Below, piece by piece: positions 54,994-64,000 of a stretch of 64,000 nucleotides of DNA. Positions within the stretch are counted from its first letter, which is position 1. Every line of letters starts with the position of its first letter. Origin of the DNA: Actinoalloteichus fjordicus (GTDB lineage: Bacteria > Actinomycetota > Actinomycetes > Mycobacteriales > Pseudonocardiaceae); NCBI RefSeq assembly GCF_001941625.1, contig NZ_CP016076.1:2852001-2916000 (forward strand). The letters run 5' to 3'. The notes beneath the pieces are model-generated. The model was not told the DNA's origin and did no database searches. It worked only from the letters and a program-made list of their open reading frames with translations. A program made the position numbers and the translations under genes.

Positions 54994-55521
54994 TCAGTCG
55001 AACTCGCCCGCGTCGAGCAGGGTCAGCCACCGCCGAGCCAGCTCGCGGCCGTCCGGGACCATCGGCCAGGCCGGGTCCGCGACCTTGGCGCGCAACGCCG
55101 CCAGGTCCAGCCAGCCGCCCTCGGCGATCTCCGTGAGCTGATGCCGGATCGGGCCGTCCCAGCGCACCTCGAATGCGGTGGTGAAGAGCCGCACCGTGTC
55201 GGACTCGTACCGGCCGTCGAACAGTCGGACCAGCGGTGTTCCGCTCACGCCGAGTTCTTCGGCCAGCTCACGCCGTGCGCACTGGCCCATCTCCTCGTCC
55301 GCCCCCAGCACCCCGCCCGCCCAACAGTCGTACCTGCCGGGGAACACGTCCTTGGTCTCGGTCCGCCGATGCACGTAGACCCGCCTGCCATTACCCGATC
55401 GGACGAGAACCGAACTCGCGGCGTGCCACAGCGAGCGCGCTCGCATGTCTGCGCGGGTGGTGGCTCCGATCCGGCTGCCGGTCGCGTCGAACACGGCGAC
55501 CAGCTCGTCTGGAGTGCCCAT
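54994..55521 (-). CDS. NUDIX hydrolase
   Basis: This 175-residue protein has a complete NUDIX box, GADEEMGQCARRELAEELGV (G-x5-E-x7-REUxEExGU), at about residues 70-95. The N-terminal half, with LWHAASSVLVRSGNGR and VHRRTETKDVFPGRYD, resembles the isopentenyl-diphosphate isomerase-like/YfcD NUDIX subgroup. It likely cleaves a nucleoside diphosphate-linked substrate. It faces dop across 56 bp. Confidence 0.87.
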   Translation of the reverse strand: MGTPDELVAVFDATGSRIGATTRADMRARSLWHAASSVLVRSGNGRRVYVHRRTETKDVFPGRYDCWAGGVLGADEEMGQCARRELAEELGVSGTPLVRLFDGRYESDTVRLFTTAFEVRWDGPIRHQLTEIAEGGWLDLAALRAKVADPAWPMVPDGRELARRWLTLLDAGEFD

Positions 55522-55564
55522 CGAGTGATCCTCTCACCACTGACCGTCAGACCCCCTGAACCCG

Positions 55565-55570
55565 TAGGCT
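55565..55570 (+). promoter_or_regulatory. -10 element of a leaderless dop transcript
   Basis: TAGGCT lies exactly 7 nt before ATG 55578 and no ribosome site is present. Confidence 0.6.
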
Positions 55571-55577
55571 GACGACC

Positions 55578-57077
55578 ATGCGGCGGATCATGGGCACCGA
55601 GGTGGAATACGGCATCGCAGTGCCGGGGGACAGCACCGCCAATCCGGTGCTCACCTCGACGCAGGTGGTGCTGGCCTATGCGGCCTCGGCGGACATCCCT
55701 CGGTCGCGGCGGGCCCGGTGGGACTACGAGGTCGAGTCCCCGCTGCGCGACGCGCGCGGCTTCGATCTGGGCGCGGGTCACTTCCCGTCCGCCGATCCCG
55801 ACTCCGACGATCTCGGTGCCGCCAACGTCATCCTCACCAACGGCGCCCGGCTCTACGTCGACCATGCGCACCCGGAGTACTCGGCACCCGAGGTCACCAA
55901 CCCTCGCGACGCGGTCATCTGGGACAAGGCGGGCGAGCGGATCATGGAGGCGGCGGCGATGCGGGCCGCCACCGTGCCCGGCCAGCCCCGGCTCCAGCTC
56001 TACAAGAACAACATCGACAACAAGGGTGCCTCCTACGGCACGCACGAGAACTATCTGATGGCACGCAGCACCCCGTTCACCGCCGTCGTCGCAGGTCTGA
56101 CGCCCTTCTTCGCCTCCAGGCAGGTGATCTGCGGCTCCGGGCGGGTCGGCCTCGGCGCATCCGGCGACGGCGCGGGCTTCCAGCTCTCACAGCGCGCCGA
56201 CTACATCGAGGTCGAGGTCGGCCTCGAGACCACTCTCAAGCGGGGCATCATCAACACCCGTGACGAGCCGCACGCCGACGCCGACAAGTACCGCAGGCTG
56301 CACGTCATCATCGGTGACGCGAACCTGGCCGAGACCTCGACCTATCTCAAGCTGGGCACGACGGCGCTGGTCCTGGACATGATCGAGTCCGGCCACCGGT
56401 TCGACGACCTCCGGCTCGCCGATCCCGTCCACGCCGTCCACGCCATCAGCCACGACCCCGGCCTGCGGGCCACCGTCTCGTTGGCGGACGGCCGCCGCTT
56501 CACCGGCCTCGACCTGCAGTGGGCCTATCACGAGCGGGCCGAGCGCTTCGCCGAGGCGGGTGGCGTGGAACCGCCGGGGCGGGACGTGCTGGCCGCCTGG
56601 GGCGAGATCCTCTCCGCCCTCGGTCGTGACCCGATGGAGTGCGCCGATCGGCTCGACTGGCCTGCCAAGCTCCGGCTGCTCGAGGGCTACCGCAGCCGGG
56701 ACGGCCTCGGCTGGGCCTCGCCCCGGCTGCACCTGGTGGACCTCCAGTACTCCGACGTCCGGCTCGACAAGGGCCTCTACAACCGCCTGGTCGCGCGCGG
56801 CTCGATGCGCAGGCTCGTCGCGGAGGAAGAGGTCCTGGCTGCGGTGACCGCCCCGCCGGAGGACACCAGGGCCTATTTCCGGGGCCGCTGCCTGGAGCGT
56901 TACCCCTCGGCGGTCTCGGCCGCCTCGTGGGACTCGGTGATCTTCGATCTGGGTCGAGACTCGCTGGTGCGGATTCCCACCCTCGAACCCCTTCGCGGCA
57001 CGAAGGCGCACGTCGGACACCTGTTGGAGGCGGCACAGACGGCGGAGGAACTGGTGGACTCCTTGACTCGTCGTTGA
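55578..57077 (+). CDS. dop: Deamidase/depupylase of Pup
   Basis: This 499-residue protein of the carboxylate-amine ligase-like fold is shared with PafA. It opens [19 protein letters not shown] and contains the catalytic [14 protein letters not shown] region. The extra segment around residues 40-80 ([10 protein letters not shown] ... PSADPDSDD) is the Dop-specific loop that separates it from PafA. Dop deamidates Pup-Gln and removes Pup from substrates. Here Pup already ends in Glu, so only depupylation should be needed. It is followed by pup. Confidence 0.96.
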   Translation: MRRIMGTEVEYGIAVPGDSTANPVLTSTQVVLAYAASADIPRSRRARWDYEVESPLRDARGFDLGAGHFPSADPDSDDLGAANVILTNGARLYVDHAHPEYSAPEVTNPRDAVIWDKAGERIMEAAAMRAATVPGQPRLQLYKNNIDNKGASYGTHENYLMARSTPFTAVVAGLTPFFASRQVICGSGRVGLGASGDGAGFQLSQRADYIEVEVGLETTLKRGIINTRDEPHADADKYRRLHVIIGDANLAETSTYLKLGTTALVLDMIESGHRFDDLRLADPVHAVHAISHDPGLRATVSLADGRRFTGLDLQWAYHERAERFAEAGGVEPPGRDVLAAWGEILSALGRDPMECADRLDWPAKLRLLEGYRSRDGLGWASPRLHLVDLQYSDVRLDKGLYNRLVARGSMRRLVAEEEVLAAVTAPPEDTRAYFRGRCLERYPSAVSAASWDSVIFDLGRDSLVRIPTLEPLRGTKAHVGHLLEAAQTAEELVDSLTRR

Positions 57078-57166
57078 GGACCCGGACCGGCCCGCGTCGA
57101 CAGGCGACAGGGCAGGCACTGCTGGGTAATGTTGATGGCGGGCTCCACTGTAATAAGGGAGGCGAG

Positions 57167-57364
57167 ATGGCACAGGAACGAGTGCAACGCCATGGCGGCG
57201 GTGACGGCGACGAGGACGAGACCCCGGACGCGGGCACCGGCGGCCAGGAACGCCGCGAGCAGCTCGGCGAGGACGTCGACACGATCCTGGATGAGATCGA
57301 CGACGTGCTCGAGGAGAACGCGGAGGACTTCGTTCGGGCCTACGTCCAGAAGGGCGGCGAGTAG
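57167..57364 (+). CDS. pup: Prokaryotic ubiquitin-like protein Pup, ending in Glu
   Basis: This 65-residue, largely disordered, acidic modifier is attached through its C-terminal Glu to lysines of proteasome substrates. The conserved C-terminal half is [20 protein letters not shown] followed by QKGGE. The last codon is GAG (Glu), not CAG (Gln), so the ligase PafA can use it directly. GGGAGG stands 4 nt before ATG. It lies between dop and prcB. Confidence 0.96.
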   Translation: MAQERVQRHGGGDGDEDETPDAGTGGQERREQLGEDVDTILDEIDDVLEENAEDFVRAYVQKGGE

Positions 57365-57371
57365 CCGCACT

Positions 57372-57472
57372 GAGGCACTCTTCTCCGCCGAGGTGCCATT
57401 GGATGCAGTCGAGGCACTCTCCTCTGCCGAGGTGCCGTCGGATGCAGCCGAGGTGCCCCTCTCCGCCGAGGG
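57372..57472 (+). repeat. 39-bp direct repeats between pup and prcB
   Basis: Two complete 39-bp copies (57372-57410, 57411-57449) and a partial third (57450-57472) start 8 bp after the pup stop. The unit is 13 codons and stays open in the prcB frame, reading as EAL-SAEVP-DA-like peptides. Confidence 0.85.
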
Positions 57473-57536
57473 CGGGATCAGATCCCGCCGTCGGCGACCC
57501 GCCACCCTTCCTCAGATCAAGGAGATCATCGCGTCG

Positions 57537-58382
57537 ATGGAACAGTCCTCGGTCGCGCCCTCGTCCGGCGCCGTGCTGCCCGCCGCCTACCTCGCGCCGG
57601 GCTCGTCCTTCGTCGACTTCCTCCGGGCGGCCTCACCGGGGCTGCTGCCCGGCGGCCGAGCTGAGAACGGGGGCCGGGTGGACGCGCCGCACGGCACGAC
57701 GATCGTCGGAGTCACCTTCCGAGGTGGCGTGTTGATCGCAGGGGACCGCCGCGCCACCAGCGGAAACCTGATCGCGCAGCGGGACGTGGACAAGGTGTAC
57801 GTCACCGACGACCACTCCGCCGTGGCCATCGCGGGAGCGGCCGGGATCGCCGTCGAGCTGGCCCGGCTGTTCACCGTGGAGCTTCAGCACTACGAGAAGA
57901 TCCACGGCGTCTCGCTGTCGCTGGACGGCAAGGCCAACCAGCTCGCGGGCATGGTCCGGGGCAACCTGGAGCAGGCGATGATGGGGCTCGCGGCCGTCCC
58001 GCTGTTCGTGGGCTACGACGTCAACGCGGCCGACCCCGACCGGGCGGGCCGCATCATCTCCTATGACGTCGCGGGCGGCCGGTACGAGGAACGGGCCGGC
58101 TATCACGCGGTGGGGTCCGGCTCGCTGTTCGCCAAGTCGGCCTTGAAGAAGCGACACGACCCCGACGCCGACGCCGACGCGGCGGTGCGGGTCGCCGTGG
58201 AGGCCCTCTACGACGCCGCCGACGACGACACGGCGACCGGCCATCCCGACCTCGTCCGCCGGATCTATCCGACGGTGGTCCTGATCACCGGGGCGGAGGG
58301 GGCGGTGCGACTCGACGACGATCGGGCCGAGGCCGTCGCCCGCGCGGTGGTGGCAGGCCGCCAGGAGAATCCGGGCGGCTGA
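57537..58382 (+). CDS. prcB: 20S proteasome beta subunit
   Basis: This 281-residue precursor has a 53-residue propeptide that is removed autocatalytically at HG|TTIVG, exposing Thr54 as the catalytic nucleophile. The mature part shows [20 protein letters not shown] and [14 protein letters not shown], typical of actinobacterial beta subunits. ATG 57537 ([10 protein letters not shown]) has AAGGAG 12 nt upstream, rather far. The frame is open through the 39-bp repeats, and in-frame GTG codons there (GAGGTGCC) could give an N-terminal extension; the short form is preferred. Confidence 0.95.
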   Translation: MEQSSVAPSSGAVLPAAYLAPGSSFVDFLRAASPGLLPGGRAENGGRVDAPHGTTIVGVTFRGGVLIAGDRRATSGNLIAQRDVDKVYVTDDHSAVAIAGAAGIAVELARLFTVELQHYEKIHGVSLSLDGKANQLAGMVRGNLEQAMMGLAAVPLFVGYDVNAADPDRAGRIISYDVAGGRYEERAGYHAVGSGSLFAKSALKKRHDPDADADAAVRVAVEALYDAADDDTATGHPDLVRRIYPTVVLITGAEGAVRLDDDRAEAVARAVVAGRQENPGG

Positions 58383-58658
58383 GTCCGTGGTGTCCCGCGC
58401 CTTCCTGCGCGTCTCGCCCGCCGTGTCGGGGCAGTCGATCGCCCGATGCGCGCTTCGGCGGGCGGTGCCGTGCCCCGTGCCCGTCGCCGTCGTCGATCAC
58501 GCCCGACGTGCGTCGGCCCGCGCTGTGGGCGTCGCCCAGGGTTTCCCGCCTGCTCGCGTCCGTTCCCCTCGGACGTCGACCCCCTCCGCCCGCCCCGCGC
58601 AGGCACTGACTACTCCCACTCATTCCGTGCCCGCCCGACCACGCCAGGAGCGTCCCTC

Positions 58659-59447
58659 GTGAGCATGCCGTTCTACGCCTCGCCAGAGCAGTTGATGCGC
58701 GAGCGGTCCGAGCTGGCCCGCAAAGGCATCGCCAAGGGCCGCAGCGCCATCGTGCTGACCTATGCGGGCGGCGTGCTCTTCGTCGCCGAGAACCCGTCGA
58801 AGACGCTGCACAAGGTTTCGGAGATCTACGACCGCATCGGATTCGCGGCTGCCGGTCGCTACCCGGAGTTCGAGAATCTGCGGGTGGCGGGCATCCGGCA
58901 CGCCGACCTGACCGGCTACGCCTACGACCGTCGAGACGTCTCCGGTCGGTCGCTGGCCAGCTTCTACGCCAAGACGCTCGGCGCGATCTTCACCGAGCAG
59001 ATCAAGCCCTACGAGGTGGAGATCTGTGTGGCCGAGGTCGGGGCCTCGCCGGATCTCGACCAGCTCTACCACCTCACCTACGACGGCTCCATCATCGAGG
59101 AGCCCGGCTTCGTCGTGATGGGCGGTCAGGCCGAGACCATCTCCGGCGCACTGCGCGACTCCGACCACGCCTCGTCGAGCCTGGCCGAGACGCTGCGGAG
59201 TGCCGTGAGTGCCCTGACCACGGAACCGACGACGGGCAAGGGGACGGCGAGCAAGGGCGAGGCGAGAGAGCCCGCCCTCGGCCAGCTCGAGGTGGCCGTG
59301 CTGGAACGGGATCGGCCGCATCGCGCCTTCCGACGCATCCCCCCGGCCGTCGTGACGGAGATGCTCGGCGAGGGCGCCGCGAAGACCGAGCCCGCGACGG
59401 CCGAGAAGCCCGAGGACGCCTCGGCCGCGCCGGACGAGAAGAAGTAG
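58659..59447 (+). CDS. prcA: 20S proteasome alpha subunit
   Basis: This 262-residue alpha ring subunit has the N-terminal helix and gate region [20 protein letters not shown] and the family body ([24 protein letters not shown]). The tail after about 210 is hydrophilic ([13 protein letters not shown]), as in other actinobacteria. GTG 58659 follows AGGAG by 8 nt; ATG 58665 is adjacent. The gap of 276 bp from prcB is unusually large for these genes, which normally abut. Confidence 0.95.
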   Translation: MSMPFYASPEQLMRERSELARKGIAKGRSAIVLTYAGGVLFVAENPSKTLHKVSEIYDRIGFAAAGRYPEFENLRVAGIRHADLTGYAYDRRDVSGRSLASFYAKTLGAIFTEQIKPYEVEICVAEVGASPDLDQLYHLTYDGSIIEEPGFVVMGGQAETISGALRDSDHASSSLAETLRSAVSALTTEPTTGKGTASKGEAREPALGQLEVAVLERDRPHRAFRRIPPAVVTEMLGEGAAKTEPATAEKPEDASAAPDEKK

Positions 59448-59469
59448 GACCGAGTCACGCCACCCGGCC

Positions 59470-59511
59470 CCGGCCCCGGCCCGCCGCCAGTCGGGCGACG
59501 GCCGGGGCCGG
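59470..59511 (+). terminator. Terminator of the proteasome operon
   Basis: A 12-bp GC-only stem (59470-59481 with 59500-59511) around an 18-nt loop, just after the prcA stop. The left arm can also pair from 59464. Confidence 0.65.
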
Positions 59512-59657
59512 CGGGGTGTGCGAGCCGAGTGCGGCCGGCCACGATGGGCGACCACGGCGCGTCCCGACGTCGTCAACGACTCGGTGAGCGCCGATCGCCT
59601 GCCGACCTCCGACGCGGCCTGCCCCGGCCCGGCGAACAACCCGGGCGGATGCGCGAC

Positions 59658-60143
59658 TCAGCCTGCTGCGGGGTTCCGCCTCGACGCGCGACGGTGATGC
59701 GGCCGGGTGACCAGCACCGGACACCCCGCACGGCGGACACAGATCGCCGCCACCGACCCGAGCATCAGCCTGCTGCCGCGACCCCGGTGGCCCACCACCA
59801 GCAGGTCGGCCGTCTCCGCGGCCGTCAACAGCGCGCCGACGGCCTGGGAACGCGGCAGATGAAGCTGAACCCTGGCCAGATTCTCGGGATCGGGCAAGGT
59901 GTGCTCGACGAGCGCCCGAGTACGCAGGACGATCCAGTCGCGGAACTCGGCGACGCTGGGGACCGCCGACGGCGGGACGTCCGGCGGCCGAGGCGCGGTG
60001 CGCAGGGTCCACGCGCGCACGACGTGCAGCGGACAGTCTCGCCGCCGGGCCTCGTCGGACGCCAGGGACAGGGCGTGGAGCGAGGCGTCCGAGCCGTCGA
60101 TGCCGACGACGACGCCGCCGTCGATGTCCAGGTCAGCGCGCAT
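59658..60143 (-). CDS. Universal stress protein
   Basis: This 161-residue UspA-fold protein starts GGVVVGIDGSDASLHAL. The ATP-binding motif G-x2-G-x9-G-S is seen as GHRGRGSRLMLGSVAAICV, so it probably binds ATP. ATG 60143 is preferred; the frame is open to 60254. It is convergent with prcA and upstream of the lipid-kinase fusion gene on the opposite side. Role likely in stress or dormancy survival. Confidence 0.82.
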   Translation of the reverse strand: MRADLDIDGGVVVGIDGSDASLHALSLASDEARRRDCPLHVVRAWTLRTAPRPPDVPPSAVPSVAEFRDWIVLRTRALVEHTLPDPENLARVQLHLPRSQAVGALLTAAETADLLVVGHRGRGSRLMLGSVAAICVRRAGCPVLVTRPHHRRASRRNPAAG

Positions 60144-60300
60144 GGCGTCACCGGCCCGATCGCGGCGGGGTGTGGGGGTCTTGTCTCGAACGGTGGACCT
60201 CGACGATCTTCGGCATGACGGCCTCCCTGCGTCGCTCGCTCCAGCGTGAGACATGCCACACTACTGTGGCGAGCTGCCGTTCGGGGGAAATCCAGGGTGG

Positions 60301-61797
60301 TCACGGCTCGACTCTGCTCAGGCGCGGCCGATACACCCGGAGCGTGCCGCAGTGGGCCGCGAAGCGGAATCGACGTCCCGCCGGGCCCACCTCGCCGTCG
60401 GTCGCCGCGATGACGGGGTCGCCCGCCACCTGCACGACCAGTTCCGCGCACTCGCGCTGCACGTAGGTGCGACTGTGATGCAGTGCGCCGGTCACGGCGG
60501 CCAGCACGAACCGAAGCCGGGAGAATCGGACGTCGGCGCGCACATAGCGCACGTCCAGCGTGCCGTGGTGCAGCCCGCCGCGGATCATCGGGGCGAAGCC
60601 GCGCGGCGTGTAGACGCCGTTGCCCACGAACAGCAGCCACACCTGTCGGACCCGGCCGTCGATGCGCACCGTGAGCGGCCGGGACTCGCGCAGCACCCGT
60701 ACCAGCGCCGCAGCCGCCGCAGGCCACTTGCCATACCGGTCCTCCCAGCGTTCCCGGTATCCGACCAGGTCGGGATAGCCGCCGAGGCTCGCCGTGTTGA
60801 GGAACCACCGTTCGATCCGGCCGTCGATCTCGACACTGCCCAGATCGACCTCGATGCCGGTGCCGTGCTCGGCTGCCATGGTCGCCGCGGTCGGCCCGTC
60901 CACCCGGATGTCGCGGGCGAAGTGGTTCAGCGTGCCGCCGGGGATCACGAGCAGCGGGAGCTTGCGCACGGCGGCGACGGCCGCCACGGCCGCCACGGTG
61001 CCGTCACCGCCGGAGACCCCGACCGCCCGCACGGCCGAGCCGAGTCCGTCCACGATCTCGGCGAACTGGTCGATCAGGTCGACGCCCTCTTTCGGGTAGA
61101 CCACGGTGGCCGCCGGCCACGCCTGGGCGATCTGTTCGCCCGCGTCCTCGCCCTCCAGCCCCGAACCGGGATTGATCAGCAGCACCAGGCCCGCGCCGTC
61201 GCTGAGCGGGGGGAGGTCCACCTCCACGCCGGGGCCGTCGTAGACCTCCTCCGGGACCGGCCACCAGCGTCGGGTGGCCCCGGCGACCGCCGCGCCGAGC
61301 AGCGCACCGCCGAGGACGTCGCTGGGCCAGTGCACTCCGGTGTGCACCCGCGAGAAGGCCACCGCGGCGGCCAACGGCGCCACCACCCTGGCCGTCCGAG
61401 GGCTCTCCATGGCCACCGCCGTGGCGAAGGCGGCGGCCGAGGCGGCGTGTCCGGAGGGGAAGGACGAGGACCGTGGGGGATTCCGATACCGACGTGACTC
61501 GGGAATCAGCTCCACCGCAGGGCGCCTGCGAGGGAACAGCGGCTTGCCGACCGCGTTGGCCAGTGCGCTCGCCCCGGCGATCGCGGCGAGCCCGCGCCAC
61601 GCCGCTCGGCGTGTCGGCCCCTTGCGTAATGCGAGCACCGAGGCGGCCGTGAACCACAGCAGACTGTGGTTGGCGGCCGTGCCCAGTTCCTTCATCAGGG
61701 GGTCGACAGGGCTTTTCGGTAGGCGTGAACTCCGCCGGACGAGTTCTCGATCCCGGCGGTCGACCTCACCTGCAACGCTGCGCAGCCATTTCCACAC
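60301..61797 (-). CDS. PAP2 phosphatase fused to diacylglycerol/sphingosine-kinase-like domain
   Basis: This 498-residue fusion has an N-terminal PAP2 membrane phosphatase domain (about 40-190; PRRRP, SFPSGHAAS and SRVHTGVHWPSDVLGG, the three catalytic motifs). The C-terminal lipid-kinase catalytic domain (about 200-495) has VGVSGGDGTVAAV and PGGTLNHFARDI. The pair can dephosphorylate one lipid phosphate and phosphorylate another; the substrate is unknown. Such fusions are common in actinomycetes. No ribosome site is clear before ATG 61797. Confidence 0.9.
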   Translation of the reverse strand: MWKWLRSVAGEVDRRDRELVRRSSRLPKSPVDPLMKELGTAANHSLLWFTAASVLALRKGPTRRAAWRGLAAIAGASALANAVGKPLFPRRRPAVELIPESRRYRNPPRSSSFPSGHAASAAAFATAVAMESPRTARVVAPLAAAVAFSRVHTGVHWPSDVLGGALLGAAVAGATRRWWPVPEEVYDGPGVEVDLPPLSDGAGLVLLINPGSGLEGEDAGEQIAQAWPAATVVYPKEGVDLIDQFAEIVDGLGSAVRAVGVSGGDGTVAAVAAVAAVRKLPLLVIPGGTLNHFARDIRVDGPTAATMAAEHGTGIEVDLGSVEIDGRIERWFLNTASLGGYPDLVGYRERWEDRYGKWPAAAAALVRVLRESRPLTVRIDGRVRQVWLLFVGNGVYTPRGFAPMIRGGLHHGTLDVRYVRADVRFSRLRFVLAAVTGALHHSRTYVQRECAELVVQVAGDPVIAATDGEVGPAGRRFRFAAHCGTLRVYRPRLSRVEP

Positions 61798-61853
61798 CGG
61801 ATAGACGCTAGCGTTTCCCCGAACGGATCACGGAGGAATCCCGTCGCAGCGCT

Positions 61854-61859
61854 TACTGT
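61854..61859 (+). promoter_or_regulatory. -10 element of a leaderless pafA transcript
   Basis: TACTGT ends 6 nt before ATG 61866; no ribosome site is present. Confidence 0.6.
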
Positions 61860-61865
61860 GGACCC

Positions 61866-63224
61866 ATGCAGCGGCGGATCTTCGGGATCGAGACCGAGTT
61901 CGGGGTGACGTGCACCTTTCACGGGCAGCGTCGGCTCTCCCCGGACGAGGTGGCCAGATATCTGTTCCGACGGGTGGTGTCCTGGGGGCGCTCCTCCAAC
62001 GTGTTCCTGCGCAACGGCTCGCGGCTCTACCTCGACGTGGGCTCGCACCCCGAGTACGCCACGGCGGAGTGCGACGACATCGCGCAGCTGGTGACCCATG
62101 ACAAGGCGGGCGAGCGGGTCCTGGAGGATCTGCTGGTCGACGCCGAGCGGCGGCTCGCCGACGAGGGCATCGGCGGGGACATCTTCCTGTTCAAGAACAA
62201 CACCGACTCGGCGGGCAACTCCTACGGTTGTCACGAGAACTACCTGGTGGGGCGGGCAGGCGAGTTCGCAAGGATCGCCGACGTCCTTCTGCCGTTCCTC
62301 GTCACCCGCCAGCTCATCTGCGGTGCGGGCAAGGTCCTGCAGACCCCTCGGGGCGCGGTCTACTGCCTGTCGCAGCGGGCCGAGCACATCTGGGAGGGCG
62401 TCTCCAGCGCGACCACGCGGTCTCGACCGATCATCAACACGCGGGACGAGCCGCACGCCGACGCCGAGCGCTACCGCAGGCTCCATGTGATCGTCGGGGA
62501 CTCGAACATGTCCGAGGCGACCACGATGCTCAAAGTCGGCAGCGCGCACCTCGTGCTGGAGATGATCGAGGCGGGCGTGCAGTTCCGCGACTTCACGCTG
62601 GACAACCCGATCCGGGCCATTCGCGAGATCAGCCACGACCTGACCGGGCGGCGCAACGTTCGGCTTGCGGGCGGCCGGGAGGCCTCCGCGCTGGACATCC
62701 AGCGGGACTACTACGCCAAGGCCGTCGAGCACCTGCGCGACCGCGAGCCGGATGCGCTGCTCGACCGCGTGGTGGAGTTGTGGGGTCGCACGCTCGACGC
62801 CGTCGAGCAGCAGAACCTCGGCCTCATCGATCGGGAGATCGACTGGGCCGTCAAGCAGCGGCTCATCGATCGCTATCGGAACAAGCACGATCTGGAGCTG
62901 TCCAGCCCGCGCATCGCGCAGATCGACCTCGCCTACCACGACATCCGTCGGGGCCGGGGGCTCTTCGACCTGCTGCAACGCAAGGACCTGGTCGCCAGGG
63001 TCACCGACGACGGCGAGATCGAGGCCGCCAAGGACACGCCACCGCAGACCACCAGGGCGAAGCTGCGCGGCGACTTCATCGCGGCGGCCCAGACCGCCAA
63101 CCGGGACTTCACCGTCGACTGGGTGCATCTCAAGCTCAACGACCAGGCACAGCGCACCGTGCTGTGCAAGGACCCGTTCCGTGCCGTGGACGAACGGGTG
63201 GAGCGGCTGATCGCGTCGCTGTGA
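61866..63224 (+). CDS. pafA: Pup-protein ligase
   Basis: This 452-residue ligase forms the isopeptide bond between the C-terminal Glu of Pup and substrate lysines, using ATP. It starts [18 protein letters not shown] (the catalytic Glu strand) and has [18 protein letters not shown] and [18 protein letters not shown]. It lacks the Dop loop, which separates it from the dop product. It is followed by pafB 153 bp downstream. Confidence 0.97.
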   Translation: MQRRIFGIETEFGVTCTFHGQRRLSPDEVARYLFRRVVSWGRSSNVFLRNGSRLYLDVGSHPEYATAECDDIAQLVTHDKAGERVLEDLLVDAERRLADEGIGGDIFLFKNNTDSAGNSYGCHENYLVGRAGEFARIADVLLPFLVTRQLICGAGKVLQTPRGAVYCLSQRAEHIWEGVSSATTRSRPIINTRDEPHADAERYRRLHVIVGDSNMSEATTMLKVGSAHLVLEMIEAGVQFRDFTLDNPIRAIREISHDLTGRRNVRLAGGREASALDIQRDYYAKAVEHLRDREPDALLDRVVELWGRTLDAVEQQNLGLIDREIDWAVKQRLIDRYRNKHDLELSSPRIAQIDLAYHDIRRGRGLFDLLQRKDLVARVTDDGEIEAAKDTPPQTTRAKLRGDFIAAAQTANRDFTVDWVHLKLNDQAQRTVLCKDPFRAVDERVERLIASL

Positions 63225-63364
63225 CCGGGCGTCGGGCGGGGTGACTCGTCGCCACGAGCGGCCCCGCCCGGCCCGCACCCCGCCTGCCTGCGGCCTGATC
63301 GCCCAGGCACGGACCTTCGGCCGGAAATCAGGCGGTCGCGTCACGACGGGCCACCCGCAACGAC

Positions 63365-63370
63365 TAGGGT
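63365..63370 (+). promoter_or_regulatory. -10 element of a leaderless pafB transcript
   Basis: TAGGGT lies exactly 7 nt before GTG 63378; no ribosome site is present. Confidence 0.6.
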
Positions 63371-63377
63371 GCCGATC

Positions 63378-64000
63378 GTGTCGACTGCACGCGCTGAGCG
63401 CCTGGTGAACCTGGTGTTGTGCCTGCTCTCCACCCGTCAGTTCCTCGGCGCCGATCGAATTCGGGGGATCGTCCCCGGTTACGCGGACGCGCCCACCGGC
63501 GACGCGTTCTTCCGGATGTTCGAACGGGACAAGGCCGAGCTGCGGGACCTGGGCATTCCGTTGGAGACCGGCCGAAACTCCGGCTTCGACGGCACCGAGG
63601 GGTACCGCATCGCCCGCCGGGACTACGAGCTGGGCGAGATCGACCTGGAGCCCGACGAGGCCGCCGCCGTGGCACTGGCCGCCCGGCTCTGGGACTCGCA
63701 CGACTTCGCCGACGCCGCTCGCCGGGCCGTGGTCAAGCTACGAGCCGCGGGCGTGGACGTCGATCACGGCACCGCTCCCGCCGTGGAGCCCAGGGTGCGG
63801 ATCAGCGAGCCGTCGTTCGCCGTGCTGCACGCGGCGGTGCAGGCAGGGCGGTTGGTCACCTTCGATCACCGGCGCAGCAGCAGTCCTGAGCCGATGCGCC
63901 GAGTCGTCGAACCCTGGGGCGTGGTGTCCTGGCGCGGGCGCTGGTACCTGGTCGGACACGATCTCGACCGCCAGGCCACCCGATGCTTCCGGCTCTCGCG
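63378..64000 (+). CDS. pafB: WYL-domain transcriptional regulator PafB (3' end outside window)
   Basis: 207 codons are visible. The N-terminal winged helix-turn-helix (STARAERLVNLVLCLLSTRQF onward) is followed by the WYL domain (RWYLVGHD; the W-Y-L triplet itself is intact). In mycobacteria PafB with PafC activates the LexA-independent DNA damage response; the gene sits downstream of pafA there as here. pafC is expected just past the window. Confidence 0.92.
   Translation, partial: MSTARAERLVNLVLCLLSTRQFLGADRIRGIVPGYADAPTGDAFFRMFERDKAELRDLGIPLETGRNSGFDGTEGYRIARRDYELGEIDLEPDEAAAVALAARLWDSHDFADAARRAVVKLRAAGVDVDHGTAPAVEPRVRISEPSFAVLHAAVQAGRLVTFDHRRSSSPEPMRRVVEPWGVVSWRGRWYLVGHDLDRQATRCFRLS

Noticed and set aside
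58387-58662. 91-residue frame between prcB and prcA
   Set aside because: No ribosome site and Arg/Pro/Ala-rich composition; kept only as a note in the gap finding.

Overview
This is a 64 kb chromosomal window from a GC-rich actinomycete. A complete Pup-proteasome locus (arc, dop, pup, prcB, prcA, pafA, pafB), an F420-type flavin/deazaflavin oxidoreductase, a mycothiol-isomerase-type protein, a DUF3558 lipoprotein and many GTG or leaderless starts point to the Pseudonocardiales (Saccharopolyspora/Amycolatopsis/Actinoalloteichus-like). The genus is inference. I saw no rRNA, tRNA, CRISPR array, insertion sequence or prophage.

Region 1 (1-11060) holds general accessory genes: a truncated secreted sugar-dehydrogenase/PKD protein, an APC permease divergent from a TetR regulator, a fused SecDF with a strong terminator, a secreted sialidase, a GNAT acetyltransferase and a MOSC protein.

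Region 2 (about 11304-24842) looks like a terpenoid biosynthetic gene cluster. It contains a polyprenyl diphosphate synthase, a squalene-hopene-type cyclase with an intact DCDD motif, a MenA/UbiA-like prenyltransferase, a UbiG-like methyltransferase, a Rieske oxygenase alpha/beta pair with a coupled mycothiol-isomerase-fold protein, two P450s, an MDR dehydrogenase, a cupin and an F420-type oxidoreductase. The simplest reading is a meroterpenoid: a prenyl chain is made, attached to an aromatic acceptor, methylated, cyclised and heavily oxidised. I recognise no known product.

Region 3 (25310-27806) has a SAM methyltransferase behind a tandem operator-like repeat, and a type-B carboxylesterase.

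Region 4 (28177-37721) is a class III lanthipeptide (SapB/AmfS-like) system. It has a histidine kinase, a LuxR-type response regulator, a LanKC synthetase, a 34-codon precursor gene, an MFS exporter, a prolyl oligopeptidase and a small secreted protein. The last five run in one direction with start/stop overlaps at three junctions and a hairpin after the precursor gene. The leader ends in proline, which matches the peptidase as leader protease.

Region 5 (37931-44255) has hisE-hisG, adenosine deaminase, an ABM monooxygenase, an AarF/UbiB kinase-like protein and a RecB-like nuclease. Region 6 (44664-64000) is the conserved proteasome neighbourhood: S2P protease, TrmI, three tandem paralogous PGQ-rich membrane proteins with very strong terminators, Arc, a lipoprotein, an aldo/keto reductase, a NUDIX hydrolase, dop-pup-prcB-prcA, a universal stress protein, a PAP2-lipid kinase fusion, pafA and the start of pafB.
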